NCBI RefSeq assembly: GCF_030547545.1
Contig: NZ_JAUOQE010000003.1
Coordinates: 111,163-175,162, forward strand
Direction of reading: 5' to 3'
Source: Amphritea sp. 1_MG-2023
Lineage (GTDB): Bacteria; Pseudomonadota; Gammaproteobacteria; Pseudomonadales; Balneatricaceae
DNA: 64,000 nt
The notes below the pieces were generated by a model that saw only the letters and a program-made list of their open reading frames with translations, did no database searches and was not told the DNA's origin. Shown here piece after piece: positions 33,895 through 42,961 of the stretch. How positions within the stretch are numbered: position 1 is the first letter of the stretch; every line of letters starts with the position of its first letter. Made by a program: the position numbers and the translations under genes.

Positions 33895-34686
33895 ATGAAA
33901 GGAAACCCGTTACGCGGCGCGAACTATCTATTGCGTGGTCTGGCGATGTTGCCAGAAAAAGGCATTCGACATTTTGTGATAGTGCCTTTGATAATCAATA
34001 TTTTTATTTTTACCGGTGCTATCTGGTTGCTGTTTGATCAAATGGGATATTGGATTGAGTATCTCTTGAGCGCTATCTTGCCGGATTGGGATTGGCTGCA
34101 GTTCATACGTTATATTTTATGGCCATTTATTGCCATATTAGTGCTGATCGTGGTGTATTACAGCTTTAGTGTGGTGGCGAATATTATCGCCGCGCCTTTT
34201 AACGGTATTTTATCCGAGAAGGTCGAGCAACGCTTACGCGGCGTGACGTTGACGGATTCTGGTTGGAAGGAGATTGTGGCATTAATCCCGCGTACGATCG
34301 CGCGTGAATTATCTAAACTAGTCTACTATCTGCCGCGCTTATTGCTGCTGATCCTACTGGCCTTTATTCCGGTCGTGGGTATGATTGCACCTATTTTGTT
34401 GTTCCTGTTTGGTTGTTGGATGATGGCAATACAGTATTGTGATTACCCGATGGATAATAACAAGATTAGTTTTCGGGATATGAAAGATTCTCTCAAGCAG
34501 CGTCGACTGACCTCGGTAGGATTCGGCGGGTTGATCTCATTGGGCATGATGATTCCACTACTTAACCTTTTATTGATGCCGGCAGCGGTGGTGGGTGCAA
34601 CGATTTATTGGGTGGAAGAGTATACCGATGGTAGCGATATCGATCTGAGTGGATTGACGACTCAGGGGCGCTTGAAAGAGCGATGA
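33895..34686 (+). CDS. cysZ: Sulfate transporter CysZ
   Basis: A 263-aa inner-membrane protein that imports sulfate for cysteine synthesis. Start KGNPLRGANYLLRGLAML and central AAPFNGILSEKVEQRLRG are typical, with about four to six hydrophobic segments. GAGGGAAAG precedes the ATG. Length is normal (E. coli 253 aa). It converges with phoR. Confidence 0.92.
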   Translation: MKGNPLRGANYLLRGLAMLPEKGIRHFVIVPLIINIFIFTGAIWLLFDQMGYWIEYLLSAILPDWDWLQFIRYILWPFIAILVLIVVYYSFSVVANIIAAPFNGILSEKVEQRLRGVTLTDSGWKEIVALIPRTIARELSKLVYYLPRLLLLILLAFIPVVGMIAPILLFLFGCWMMAIQYCDYPMDNNKISFRDMKDSLKQRRLTSVGFGGLISLGMMIPLLNLLLMPAAVVGATIYWVEEYTDGSDIDLSGLTTQGRLKER

Positions 34687-34720
34687 TCAGGAATAACCGG
34701 TAATCCCTTATCGGTCAGCT

Positions 34721-34747
34721 AAAAACGTACTTTCGAGTGCATTTTTT
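34721..34747. terminator. Probable terminator between cysZ and phoR
   Basis: AAAAACGTACT-TTCG-AGTGCATTTTTT: an imperfect hairpin with a stable TTCG loop and T-run on the plus strand and A-run opposite. Two positions in the stem do not pair. Confidence 0.55.
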
Positions 34748-34783
34748 GGTTTCATAGTCACGCTAAAGATATATCCGTGAGGC

Positions 34784-36097
34784 TTAGTCTGCTTCGGTTT
34801 CTTTTGTGGGAGTCGGTGCGATGAGTTCGCTAGGGAAGTGACAGGTAAACGTGCTGCCTTTACCTAAATGGCTACTAATCGAGAGCTTTCCGCCATGTCG
34901 CAACATCACGTGTTTGACAATCGCGAGACCCAAACCGGTGCCGCCACTATCAGATGAACGGCTTTCATCGACGCGATAAAAGCGTTCTTGTAAGCGGGGC
35001 AGGTGAATACTATCGATTCCTGGCCCGTTATCTTTAACGGCCAGATGACCGCCCTGTTTATCGGTCCACCAGCGCAACTTGATCACGCCGCCTGCCGGGG
35101 TATAACGGACCGCATTGAAGACCAGATTAGAAAGCGCACTGTAGACTTCAGATTCTTGCCCTAGGAGGATGCTATTGGCTTCTAGATTCAGTTCAATGGT
35201 CTGCTTTTTATCCTGACCTAGGGCGAGTGCATCTTCTCGAATACGGGCTGCGATTGAGTGGATAGGAATAGGCAGCTCATCGGCGACATGAGCACTGGTT
35301 TCCAAACGGGATAGCAGTAGCAGATCGGCTACCAGGTTCTCCATGCGATGGGATTGGCTTTGCATTTGACTCAAACCGCGCTGTAATGGCCCTGGTAGTT
35401 CTTGATCGAGAAAGGTTTCCAGGTAGCCGCGGATAACCGTAAGTGGTGTACGTAGTTCATGAGAGGCGTTAGCGACGAAATCCTGACGCGTTTGTTCCAG
35501 TTGTTTGAGGCGTGTGATATCCCGTACGATAAGAATGCGATCACCGGCACCAAAACGGGTAATGCGATATTCCAGCACGATATCGTGTTGTATCGGCGAG
35601 GATAGTTGCAGCGGATCGTCGTAGAGGTTTTTGCGGTAATAGCGAACAAAACGTGGATCACGCAGAAGGTTGATAACCGAGCGACCTCGATCGGTTTGGG
35701 TTTTCATTCCGAGCAGCTTTTCAGCGGCGCGGTTCCACCACTCTAGATTGTTATGGGCATCGATAATCACAATGGCATCACTGAGAGCCGCAGATGATTG
35801 CTGAAACCGGTGAATCACATTACGTAACGCTTGAATGCGTAACTTCTGACGCTTTTGATCTCTAGATATTTCATCAAACAGCTCGCCCCAGTGGCCTCTG
35901 CTTTCGGGAACATCGGTATGTTCAATGCGCATCAACCACTGCTGTAGGCGGTTAAATTGTTTGATCTGATAGGCGGCCCAGCCAAGTAGCGTGCATGCTA
36001 AGATCCAACCGGGATAGCCAATGATAAAACCGAAAAATAAACCCGCCGTCAGTGTGAGTAAGAGATTGCTGACTATCGTATGACTCGAGTTATACAT
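34784..36097 (-). CDS. phoR: Phosphate-regulon sensor histidine kinase
   Basis: A 437-aa kinase: two N-terminal membrane helices (8-28, 29-46), a PAS domain (100-195), HisKA with phospho-acceptor His213 in SHELRTPL, and a C-terminal HATPase domain (NAVRYTP, DNGPGID, GTGLGLAIVKH). It phosphorylates PhoB in phosphate starvation and is restrained by Pst/PhoU. The gene starts nine bases after phoB ends. Confidence 0.95.
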   Translation of the reverse strand: MYNSSHTIVSNLLLTLTAGLFFGFIIGYPGWILACTLLGWAAYQIKQFNRLQQWLMRIEHTDVPESRGHWGELFDEISRDQKRQKLRIQALRNVIHRFQQSSAALSDAIVIIDAHNNLEWWNRAAEKLLGMKTQTDRGRSVINLLRDPRFVRYYRKNLYDDPLQLSSPIQHDIVLEYRITRFGAGDRILIVRDITRLKQLEQTRQDFVANASHELRTPLTVIRGYLETFLDQELPGPLQRGLSQMQSQSHRMENLVADLLLLSRLETSAHVADELPIPIHSIAARIREDALALGQDKKQTIELNLEANSILLGQESEVYSALSNLVFNAVRYTPAGGVIKLRWWTDKQGGHLAVKDNGPGIDSIHLPRLQERFYRVDESRSSDSGGTGLGLAIVKHVMLRHGGKLSISSHLGKGSTFTCHFPSELIAPTPTKETEAD

Positions 36098-36106
36098 GCG
36101 TCAGAC

Positions 36107-36802
36107 TCAGGTTATCTGCGATGAAAAGCGGTAACCCGTACCGCGAACGGTTTGAATCAGGTAGTCATGGCGTTCGCCGAGCGCCTTACGTAGGCGACGG
36201 ATATGCACATCAACGGTACGCTCTTCGACATAAACATTACCGCCCCAGACAAGGTCCAGCAACTGACTACGTGTGTAGGCGCGATCTTGATGAGTCATAA
36301 AAAATTGCAGTAAGCGAAACTCTGTGGGTCCTAGTTCTAATGGCTTAAGTTCAGAACTCACCCGATGTGATACCGGATCCAATGTCAGATTATCAATCGT
36401 TATTGGCTCTTCAATTCCTTTCGGTGTTGTGCGGCGCAGGACTGTTTTCAAGCGTGCCACGAGTTCTCGGGGAGAGAAGGGCTTGGTAATATAGTCATCA
36501 ATACCGGTTTCCAGACCTTGAATTTTATTGTCTTCATCGGTTTTTGCGGTGAGCATAATGATGGGAATGTCGGATGTCATCTCATCTTTGCGCAAGCGAC
36601 GCGCAAACTCAATGCCGCTGATACCCGGCATCATCCAATCCAGCAAAACCATATCTGGTTTACGATCAACGATCATGGGATGAGCCGCCTGTGCAGAGTC
36701 AGCCTCCATACAGTCGTAGCCAGCCATTTCGAGTGCCACTGCGATCATCTCGCGAATCGGAGCCTCGTCATCCACAATCAGAACGCATTTACCCGACGTC
36801 AT
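36107..36802 (-). CDS. phoB: Phosphate-regulon response regulator
   Basis: A 231-aa OmpR-type regulator. Receiver domain with Asp11, Asp12 and phospho-acceptor Asp55 (MVLLDWMMPG) and Lys in LTAKTDE; C-terminal winged helix (YTRSQLLDLVWG, RTVDVHIRRLRKAL). The ATG at 36802 has GAGGG seven bases upstream; a TTG two codons earlier is less likely. A Pho-box-like site lies upstream, so autoregulation is likely. Operon with phoR. Confidence 0.96.
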   Translation of the reverse strand: MTSGKCVLIVDDEAPIREMIAVALEMAGYDCMEADSAQAAHPMIVDRKPDMVLLDWMMPGISGIEFARRLRKDEMTSDIPIIMLTAKTDEDNKIQGLETGIDDYITKPFSPRELVARLKTVLRRTTPKGIEEPITIDNLTLDPVSHRVSSELKPLELGPTEFRLLQFFMTHQDRAYTRSQLLDLVWGGNVYVEERTVDVHIRRLRKALGERHDYLIQTVRGTGYRFSSQIT

Positions 36803-36859
36803 GACCAATCCCTCATTTTATTTCTTTGTATTTAAGACGGTCATATTAGATGATGAAAC

Positions 36860-36879
36860 TGTTACAGAAATATGACAAA
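36860..36879 (-). promoter_or_regulatory. Pho box upstream of phoB
   Basis: On the minus strand TTGTCATATTTCTGTAACA, two TGT(C/A)A direct repeats 11 bases apart, as in the PhoB-binding consensus. A TAATAT -10-like box follows 11 bases later (36843-36848), the spacing of PhoB-activated promoters. Confidence 0.8.
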
Positions 36880-36907
36880 GCGCCAGCCTAAGCAAGAGAA
36901 TGCATCA

Positions 36908-37795
36908 TTAAATTGTTTGATAGTGGATTAAGAGACCGATAAATACCGCCATACCCGCGTAATTGTTGTTGAGAAAGGCACTGAAACAGGCATCTCGTTG
37001 ACGTTCTCTGATGAGGTATTGCTGATAGATAAAAAGCCCTGCCATCACCATGACACCGAGGTAGAACCAGATGCTCAGCTGTAATTGTGCCCCGAGTAGC
37101 AGCAAAATGATCAGTGTGAGTAGCTGCAATAAGCCAATAATCAGCTTATCCATATCGCCGAATAATACGGCCGTCGATTTAACCCCGATCCGAAGATCAT
37201 CATCGCGATCGACCATGGCATACATGGTGTCATAAATCACGGTCCAGATGACCGCGCCGGTATAAATAAGCCAGCTGATCAATGGTACCTCACCCAGAGT
37301 AGCACTGAATGCCATCGGCACCGCCCATGAAAAAGCCATACCTAAAACCACTTGAGGTAGATGAGTATAGCGTTTCATAAAGGGATAACAGAAGGCGAGG
37401 ATAATCCCGCCGACGGATAAGTAGACGGTGATCGAGTTGGTAAACAGCACCAGGAGAAAAGCAGCCAGTGATAAGGTGATGAACAGCAGAATGGCTTCTT
37501 TGGCCGAGATTCTGCCGGCTGGCAGAGGCCGCTGTGCGGTACGCTTCACATGGCCATCGATATTGCGGTCGGCAAAATCATTAATAACACAGCCCGCTGA
37601 GCGCATTAAGAATGTGCCTAGGGTAAAGATAAATAGTAGTTTGATGGATGGGATGCCTTCGGCGGCAATCCACAACGCCCATAGAGCCGGCCATAGCAGC
37701 AAGTAAGTGCCGATGGGGCGACTGATGCGCATCAGTTCGCCGCAGGCTTTGAGCTTCTGTCTCGCAGGGCTTAACGTGTGAGTACCCGATTGCAT
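36908..37795 (-). CDS. ubiA: 4-hydroxybenzoate octaprenyltransferase
   Basis: A 295-aa membrane prenyltransferase of ubiquinone synthesis that attaches the polyprenyl chain to 4-hydroxybenzoate. Two Asp-rich motifs bind the Mg-diphosphate: [10 protein letters not shown] and YAMVDRDDD. About eight membrane segments; normal length. It follows ubiC by 16 bases on the same strand, so the first two steps are cotranscribed. Confidence 0.95.
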   Translation of the reverse strand: MQSGTHTLSPARQKLKACGELMRISRPIGTYLLLWPALWALWIAAEGIPSIKLLFIFTLGTFLMRSAGCVINDFADRNIDGHVKRTAQRPLPAGRISAKEAILLFITLSLAAFLLVLFTNSITVYLSVGGIILAFCYPFMKRYTHLPQVVLGMAFSWAVPMAFSATLGEVPLISWLIYTGAVIWTVIYDTMYAMVDRDDDLRIGVKSTAVLFGDMDKLIIGLLQLLTLIILLLLGAQLQLSIWFYLGVMVMAGLFIYQQYLIRERQRDACFSAFLNNNYAGMAVFIGLLIHYQTI

Positions 37796-37811
37796 AATGA
37801 AAGATCCGTTT

Positions 37812-38354
37812 TTATTGGTTGGGGTAGTTTACCTGTTGCAGTGCCGGCAGGAAAACCTCGGCAACCAGCAGCGGTTTATTGGCGAGATAGAACAACGAGC
37901 GGCGCGCCCATGTCATTTCGCCGGTGTTTAAAGTTAGACGACTGATTTCCAGTGGACTTCGTTTCATGGACGGATCACGAAACAAAACACTGCCCAGCGA
38001 GCGGGAACCCAGCGTGTGCAGCTTGCGCTGTTTTCCGGTGAGTGTCGAGGCGGGGATAATGGTGCGGGCAAAGACCCAAGGCTGATGATAGCCGAGTAAC
38101 TGAACTTCTCGGATTAACACTTTTTGCCGGCCTGAAATATTCAGCGCACGCGCCTCGGCACGACTCGGCCGTCCCCACTCTTGACGCAAAACCTTAACCT
38201 TAAAATGACCGTTACTGGCCTGAATAAGTCGCTGCGTTAGCGAACCATTGTCCAGTAGCCATTTACGCCAGATACGCGGCGCATCGGTGGTTGCTGGGCG
38301 TTTTAAGGCATACCAACGGATGTCAAAACGATTCTGATTGAGAGCTACAGACAC
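37812..38354 (-). CDS. ubiC: Chorismate pyruvate-lyase
   Basis: A 180-aa cytoplasmic enzyme that makes 4-hydroxybenzoate from chorismate. Family segments: [35 protein letters not shown] and [14 protein letters not shown]. Normal size. Operon with ubiA; its product is the UbiA substrate. Confidence 0.92.
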   Translation of the reverse strand: MSVALNQNRFDIRWYALKRPATTDAPRIWRKWLLDNGSLTQRLIQASNGHFKVKVLRQEWGRPSRAEARALNISGRQKVLIREVQLLGYHQPWVFARTIIPASTLTGKQRKLHTLGSRSLGSVLFRDPSMKRSPLEISRLTLNTGEMTWARRSLFYLANKPLLVAEVFLPALQQVNYPNQ

Positions 38355-38420
38355 AATAATTTCTCAGCAAAAAAAATGCCTGTATAGTACCCTAACAGGC
38401 GTGAAAAGTATTGGTTTGGC

Positions 38421-39020
38421 ATGGCTCAGAGTGAAGTGAACAAGATGGTTAAAGCGCAACAAAGCTATTCAGTAGAACAGATAGAACAGATGACTCGGTT
38501 ATGGGTCGAGACGATGGTTGTTGGCTTAAACCTTTGTCCCTTTGCTGCGCCGGTTGTTAAGGATGAGACGCTGCGTTTCGCGATTACCGATGCTGACAAT
38601 GACGCCGCCCTGACACGCGCTTTTTTGGCGGAAGTTGAGCGGCTCCTCGCGGCCGATGAGCAAACCATCTCCACCACGCTGTTTATTGTGCCAACCGGCT
38701 TGGAAGATTTTTACGATTATCTCGATCATTTACGCTTGTTTGAAAGCTTGTTACAACAGGCTGGCCTGGAAGGGGTGTTACAATTGGCAAGCTTTCATCC
38801 CGGCTATCTGTTTGCCGGTGTGGCTGCAGATGATCTGAGTCATTGGAGTAATCGAGCACCCTGGCCCACGTTTCATCTTATTCGAGAAGCCGAGGTGAGT
38901 CGGGCGCTGGCTCATTATGCCCATCCAGAACAAATCCCCGAGCGCAACATTAAACGTTTAAGAGCCCTCGGAAGAGACGCTTTGATAGCGCGTTTCCCGC
39001 CGTTTGCCGATTATTGTTAG
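38421..39020 (+). CDS. DUF1415 family protein
   Basis: A 199-aa protein with LWVETMVVGLNLCPFAAPV near its start and FHPGYLFAG, RAPWPTFHLIRE and IPERNIKRLRALG later, the pattern of DUF1415. Function unknown. Divergent from ubiC. An alternative ATG at 38445 would shorten it by eight residues. Confidence 0.85.
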   Translation: MAQSEVNKMVKAQQSYSVEQIEQMTRLWVETMVVGLNLCPFAAPVVKDETLRFAITDADNDAALTRAFLAEVERLLAADEQTISTTLFIVPTGLEDFYDYLDHLRLFESLLQQAGLEGVLQLASFHPGYLFAGVAADDLSHWSNRAPWPTFHLIREAEVSRALAHYAHPEQIPERNIKRLRALGRDALIARFPPFADYC

Positions 39021-39268
39021 TGTGTTAGATACCGCGGCTATTTCAAGTTTGAGGCGAGATGAGGCTTATTGTTTGCCTTTAGAGGCTTTGTAAGCCGTTG
39101 CCACTGAGGGTAGATTTTAGCAATTAATGCTCGCTAGGTGAGTGCAAGCTATGTGCTAATTACGATAATATTTGCACATTGTATGTGTAATGAAGATCAT
39201 TAACATAGGCGTTAGTAACCAACGGATTACCGTGCGCTGAACAGATGTCATGATATTAGGGTGAAAGT

Positions 39269-39556
39269 GTGCCAGTTGATTTAAAGAAGAGCCCTCAGGG
39301 AAAACTGGGTGGCAGGAAGCATCCGTCACGCAAAATTGGCGAAGCGACTTGTGATATGCAAGGCGAGCTGTGGGATCTGGATGCTGTTTTTTTACAGTGG
39401 ATGAAACAATTAGAGCCGGGATGGAGTGGTGGCAGTCTATCCTCTGATATGCTGTCGGTGTTAAAGAACACCGGTAAATTTGAGGCGCATGGCTTTTTAC
39501 TCACCGCGGCACCGATTAGCGGCGGTAAGATTGGCTTACGTATCGTCACGCTTTGA
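39269..39556 (+). CDS. Hypothetical 95-aa protein
   Basis: GTG start with AGGG about seven bases upstream. Basic N-terminus (KKSPQGKLGGRKHPSRK), then a mixed region with no membrane segment. I recognise no family. It stands between the DUF1415 gene and a terminator. The 250 bases before it (39021-39268) hold no gene I can support. Confidence 0.5.
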   Translation: MPVDLKKSPQGKLGGRKHPSRKIGEATCDMQGELWDLDAVFLQWMKQLEPGWSGGSLSSDMLSVLKNTGKFEAHGFLLTAAPISGGKIGLRIVTL

Positions 39557-39593
39557 CGGTTTAGCGCACTCGCGTTAACGGCCTAAACCGCAG

Positions 39594-39617
39594 AAAGGCA
39601 GCTCGAAGGCTGCCTTT
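39594..39617. terminator. Stem-loop between the 95-aa gene and phoU
   Basis: Nine-bp stem AAAGGCAGC/GCTGCCTTT with a six-base loop at a convergent junction; the T-run is short (three), so termination is moderately likely in both directions. Confidence 0.7.
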
Positions 39618-39637
39618 GATGTACATTATCGCGCGAT

Positions 39638-40372
39638 TTATTTCTTATGCTCGACTTCGCGTACTGTGCGCTTAATCTCTTTTAGACTGCTATGACGGAC
39701 GTCAGTGCCGCTGACCAAATAGATTAGGTGTTCAGCCATATTGCGGGCATAATCGCCAATCCGCTCGATACTGCGTAAGATCCACATCACGTTCATAATG
39801 CTGGTGATATAACGCGGGTCTTCCATCATATAGGTCATCAAAGAGCGCATGGCGGTGCGGTACTCTGAATCCACCTCTTTATCCTGCTTGGCAACCTTAT
39901 AGGCCATCTCCGCATCACTGCGGGCAAATGCCGTTAAGCAGTTTTGCAGCATATCGCGAACGAGATTGCCAATGTGGCGAACTTCCTGATAACCACGGAT
40001 ATTTTTGCCGTCATTGGCTAGTTCGATGGCGTAACGGCAGATGCGGCTGGTTTCATCGCCGATACGCTCTAGATCGCTAACGGCTTTGCTGACTGAGATA
40101 ATCAGTCGCAAATCGGCGGCGGTAGGCTGACGACGGGCGATGATCAGGGTGCATTGTTCATCGATCATGATTTCCATATCATTGATCGCCTGATCGCTTT
40201 TACGGGCTTGATCGGCCTGCTCGGTATCACCCGAGACCAGTGCGTCGACGGCATCGGTTAATTGCCGTTCAACGAGGCCGCCCATTGTTAGCAGTTCGGT
40301 GCGAATCTGCTCCAGCTCTTCATTGAAGCTCTGGGAGATGTGACTGCTATGATGATCCTGTTCGTAACTCAC
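39638..40372 (-). CDS. phoU: Phosphate transport system regulator
   Basis: A 244-aa all-helical protein with two PhoU repeats (motifs DLERIGDETSRICRYA and SIERIGDYARNMAEHLIY, each with the metal-binding E/D residues). It links PstB status to PhoR and dampens the Pho regulon. Last gene of the pst operon, 16 bases after pstB. Confidence 0.95.
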   Translation of the reverse strand: MSYEQDHHSSHISQSFNEELEQIRTELLTMGGLVERQLTDAVDALVSGDTEQADQARKSDQAINDMEIMIDEQCTLIIARRQPTAADLRLIISVSKAVSDLERIGDETSRICRYAIELANDGKNIRGYQEVRHIGNLVRDMLQNCLTAFARSDAEMAYKVAKQDKEVDSEYRTAMRSLMTYMMEDPRYITSIMNVMWILRSIERIGDYARNMAEHLIYLVSGTDVRHSSLKEIKRTVREVEHKK

Positions 40373-40388
40373 TTTGATGCTCCCCTAA

Positions 40389-41225
40389 TTAACCGTAGCG
40401 ACCAGTAATATAGTCTTCTGTTTGTTTTTTCTCTGGATTAGTGAACAAGCGATCGGTGACACCAAACTCGATGAGATCGCCCATATACATAAAGGCCGTG
40501 TAGTCGGAAACACGCGCGGCTTGCTGCATATTGTGAGTCACAATCACGATCGTGAAGTCTTTTTTAAGTTCGTTAATCAGCTCTTCTATCTTCAGTGTGG
40601 AGATAGGATCTAGTGCCGAGGCCGGTTCATCCAATAATAACACTTCGGGCTTCACGGCGATGGTACGGGCGATTACTAAGCGCTGCTGCTGACCACCGGA
40701 CATGCCCAGTGCGCTTTCGTGCAGGCGATCTTTGACTTCGTCCCAGAGGGCCGCGGATTTCAGTGCCCACTCAACGGTTTCATCGATCACGCGTTTTTTA
40801 TTAATACCCTGAATCCGTAAACCGTAAGCAACATTTTCATAAATGCTTTTAGGGAATGGATTGGGCTTCTGAAACACCATGCCAACACGGCGACGTAGAT
40901 CGGCTACATCGATGCCACGTTCATAGATGTTCTCGCCGTACAGGCTCATGTTACCTTTAATACGGCAGCTATCGACCAGATCGTTCATCCGGTTAAAGCA
41001 GCGTAATAGGGTCGATTTACCACAACCCGATGGGCCGATAAAGGCGGTGACTCGGTTTTTGGGAATATCCATGCTCACGCCATGCAGGGCGCGTTTATCG
41101 CCGTAGAACAGCTCGAGATCGCGAACTGTCAGGGCAATGGTCTCATCTTCAAGGCGCAGACTTTGATTCTGACGCTGAAGAGCGGAAATATCGATTGAAT
41201 GGGTCTTAGCTTCCATAGTCATCAT
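40389..41225 (-). CDS. pstB: Phosphate ABC transporter ATP-binding protein
   Basis: A 278-aa ATPase of the high-affinity phosphate importer. Walker [11 protein letters not shown]-loop VFQKPNPFP, signature [11 protein letters not shown] and Walker [13 protein letters not shown]. About 20 N-terminal residues precede the core. Three in-frame ATGs at the start (41225, 41222, 41216); the ribosome site TAGG fits the first two. Confidence 0.96.
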   Translation of the reverse strand: MMTMEAKTHSIDISALQRQNQSLRLEDETIALTVRDLELFYGDKRALHGVSMDIPKNRVTAFIGPSGCGKSTLLRCFNRMNDLVDSCRIKGNMSLYGENIYERGIDVADLRRRVGMVFQKPNPFPKSIYENVAYGLRIQGINKKRVIDETVEWALKSAALWDEVKDRLHESALGMSGGQQQRLVIARTIAVKPEVLLLDEPASALDPISTLKIEELINELKKDFTIVIVTHNMQQAARVSDYTAFMYMGDLIEFGVTDRLFTNPEKKQTEDYITGRYG

Positions 41226-41246
41226 TAAACCTATCTAGTATGCGGC

Positions 41247-42935
41247 TTACATCTCAAGCGCTTTATATTTTTCGCGTAAATGGTTACGGATCGCAATGGC
41301 TGACATGTTCAGCAATGCGATAACCAAAACCAAGAGCAGGGCGGTGGCATAAACCAGTGGCCGAGCTGCCTCAACGTTGGGGCTCTGGAAGCCCACATCA
41401 TAGATGTGGAAACCCAGGTGCATAAATTTCTGATCCAAGTGGATGAAGGGGTAGTTGCCATCCAAGGGTAGGCTCGGGGCCAGTTTAACCACCCCAACTA
41501 GCATCAATGGCGCCACTTCACCGGCAGCCCGAGCAATCGCCAAGATGACACCGGTCATCATCGCCGGGCTTGCCATGGGTAGGACCACCTTCATCAGTGT
41601 TTCAAACTTCGTCGCTCCCAGCGCCAAACTGCCTTCTCGCAGGGCACGAGGAATACGACTCAAACCTTCTTCAGTGGCAACAATCACCACGGGTACCGTC
41701 AGTAGGGCGAGTGTTAGAGAGGCCCACATCAAACCCGGAGTACCAAACGTTGGCGCGGGTTTGGCGGCGGCGAAAAACAGATCGTCAATGTTACCGCCTA
41801 GGAAGTAAACAAAGAAGCCTAGACCAAACACACCATAGACAATCGACGGCACGCCGGCCAGGTTATTCACCGCGATACGAATGAGTCGAGTGACAAAACC
41901 CTGCTTCGCATACTCGCGCAGATAAACGGCGGCGATCACCCCAAAAGGAGTGACCAACAGCGACATCAGCAGCACCATCATCACGGTACCGAAAATAGCC
42001 GGGAAGATACCGCCTTCGGTATTGGCTTCCCGAGGATCATCGCTGACAAACTCCCACAGCTTAGCCGCATAATGGATCATTTTCTGGCCCATGTGCATAT
42101 CATTCGGGCGGAAGATACGAACAATCTTAGCCAATTGAACTTCAACAACCTGTCCCCCAGCGACTTCCGCCGTTAATGAGTCACGGTTAATCTGTGTATA
42201 CAGGTCGATTAAGCGTTGTTGTAAATCTTCATAGGCAAGATCTAATACTTTACGCTGCTGATTAATCGCTTCGAATGGCGCTGAGTCCGTGACGTTATCC
42301 AACTGTAAGCCTCGCTCTTTCAGTCGGAGGCGTTCCAGTTCATAGTTGATAGCACCGATTTCATGCTTCTCAATCTCGAGAATATCGTCATGAATTTGCA
42401 GCACACGTTCAAGCCGCTCATTTAGTTCGCTCCAGAGAGCAATATAGTCAGATGATTTTTCATAGCCATCGAAGCGAGCGATCTCGGTACCGTCTTGTTT
42501 CAGTGAACGGAGATAACCGTACAGATTGCCCCATTCGCGCCGTTCGGCGGTAAACAGCATTTCTGGATAGGTTTGCTCTGTGAAAAAAGCCTCCAGCGCC
42601 CAAGTAAAGTCAGAACCGTATATATCACGGTTACCGACTTTAAGCAGATGACGAGTGGAAAATTCATCATCGGTTGTTAGTTTGATGCCGGCCTCAAGTA
42701 ACTGCTTGGTGAGCACTTCATTGGTTTCAACAATTTCGCCGACGACCGTTTTCGATTGAGCATCAATCGTATAGGAGCCTTGCACGATGCCTGCTGGCCA
42801 AAAGTGACTCAGTCCTCGTACCGCAATCAAGCCCAGTAGGCCGACAACCATAATGATACAGATGGCGACGGCAGCGGCATTCATCCACACCCACGGTGAG
42901 CCGGATTTAAACCATTCTTTTGCAGAGATGTTCAT
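41247..42935 (-). CDS. pstA: Phosphate ABC transporter permease PstA with large N-terminal domain
   Basis: A 562-aa permease; E. coli PstA is about 296 aa. One membrane helix (residues 20-43) is followed by a ~230-residue extracytoplasmic insertion with a coiled-coil stretch (about 165-245, ELERLRLKERG). The normal six-helix permease domain then follows, with the EAA-type loop ALREGSLALGATKFETLMKVVLP. Extended PstA proteins are known in pseudomonads and marine gammaproteobacteria. Located between pstC and pstB. Confidence 0.93.
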   Translation of the reverse strand: MNISAKEWFKSGSPWVWMNAAAVAICIIMVVGLLGLIAVRGLSHFWPAGIVQGSYTIDAQSKTVVGEIVETNEVLTKQLLEAGIKLTTDDEFSTRHLLKVGNRDIYGSDFTWALEAFFTEQTYPEMLFTAERREWGNLYGYLRSLKQDGTEIARFDGYEKSSDYIALWSELNERLERVLQIHDDILEIEKHEIGAINYELERLRLKERGLQLDNVTDSAPFEAINQQRKVLDLAYEDLQQRLIDLYTQINRDSLTAEVAGGQVVEVQLAKIVRIFRPNDMHMGQKMIHYAAKLWEFVSDDPREANTEGGIFPAIFGTVMMVLLMSLLVTPFGVIAAVYLREYAKQGFVTRLIRIAVNNLAGVPSIVYGVFGLGFFVYFLGGNIDDLFFAAAKPAPTFGTPGLMWASLTLALLTVPVVIVATEEGLSRIPRALREGSLALGATKFETLMKVVLPMASPAMMTGVILAIARAAGEVAPLMLVGVVKLAPSLPLDGNYPFIHLDQKFMHLGFHIYDVGFQSPNVEAARPLVYATALLLVLVIALLNMSAIAIRNHLREKYKALEM

Positions 42936-42961
42936 ATCTGTTATTTCCTCAACAGCTCAGG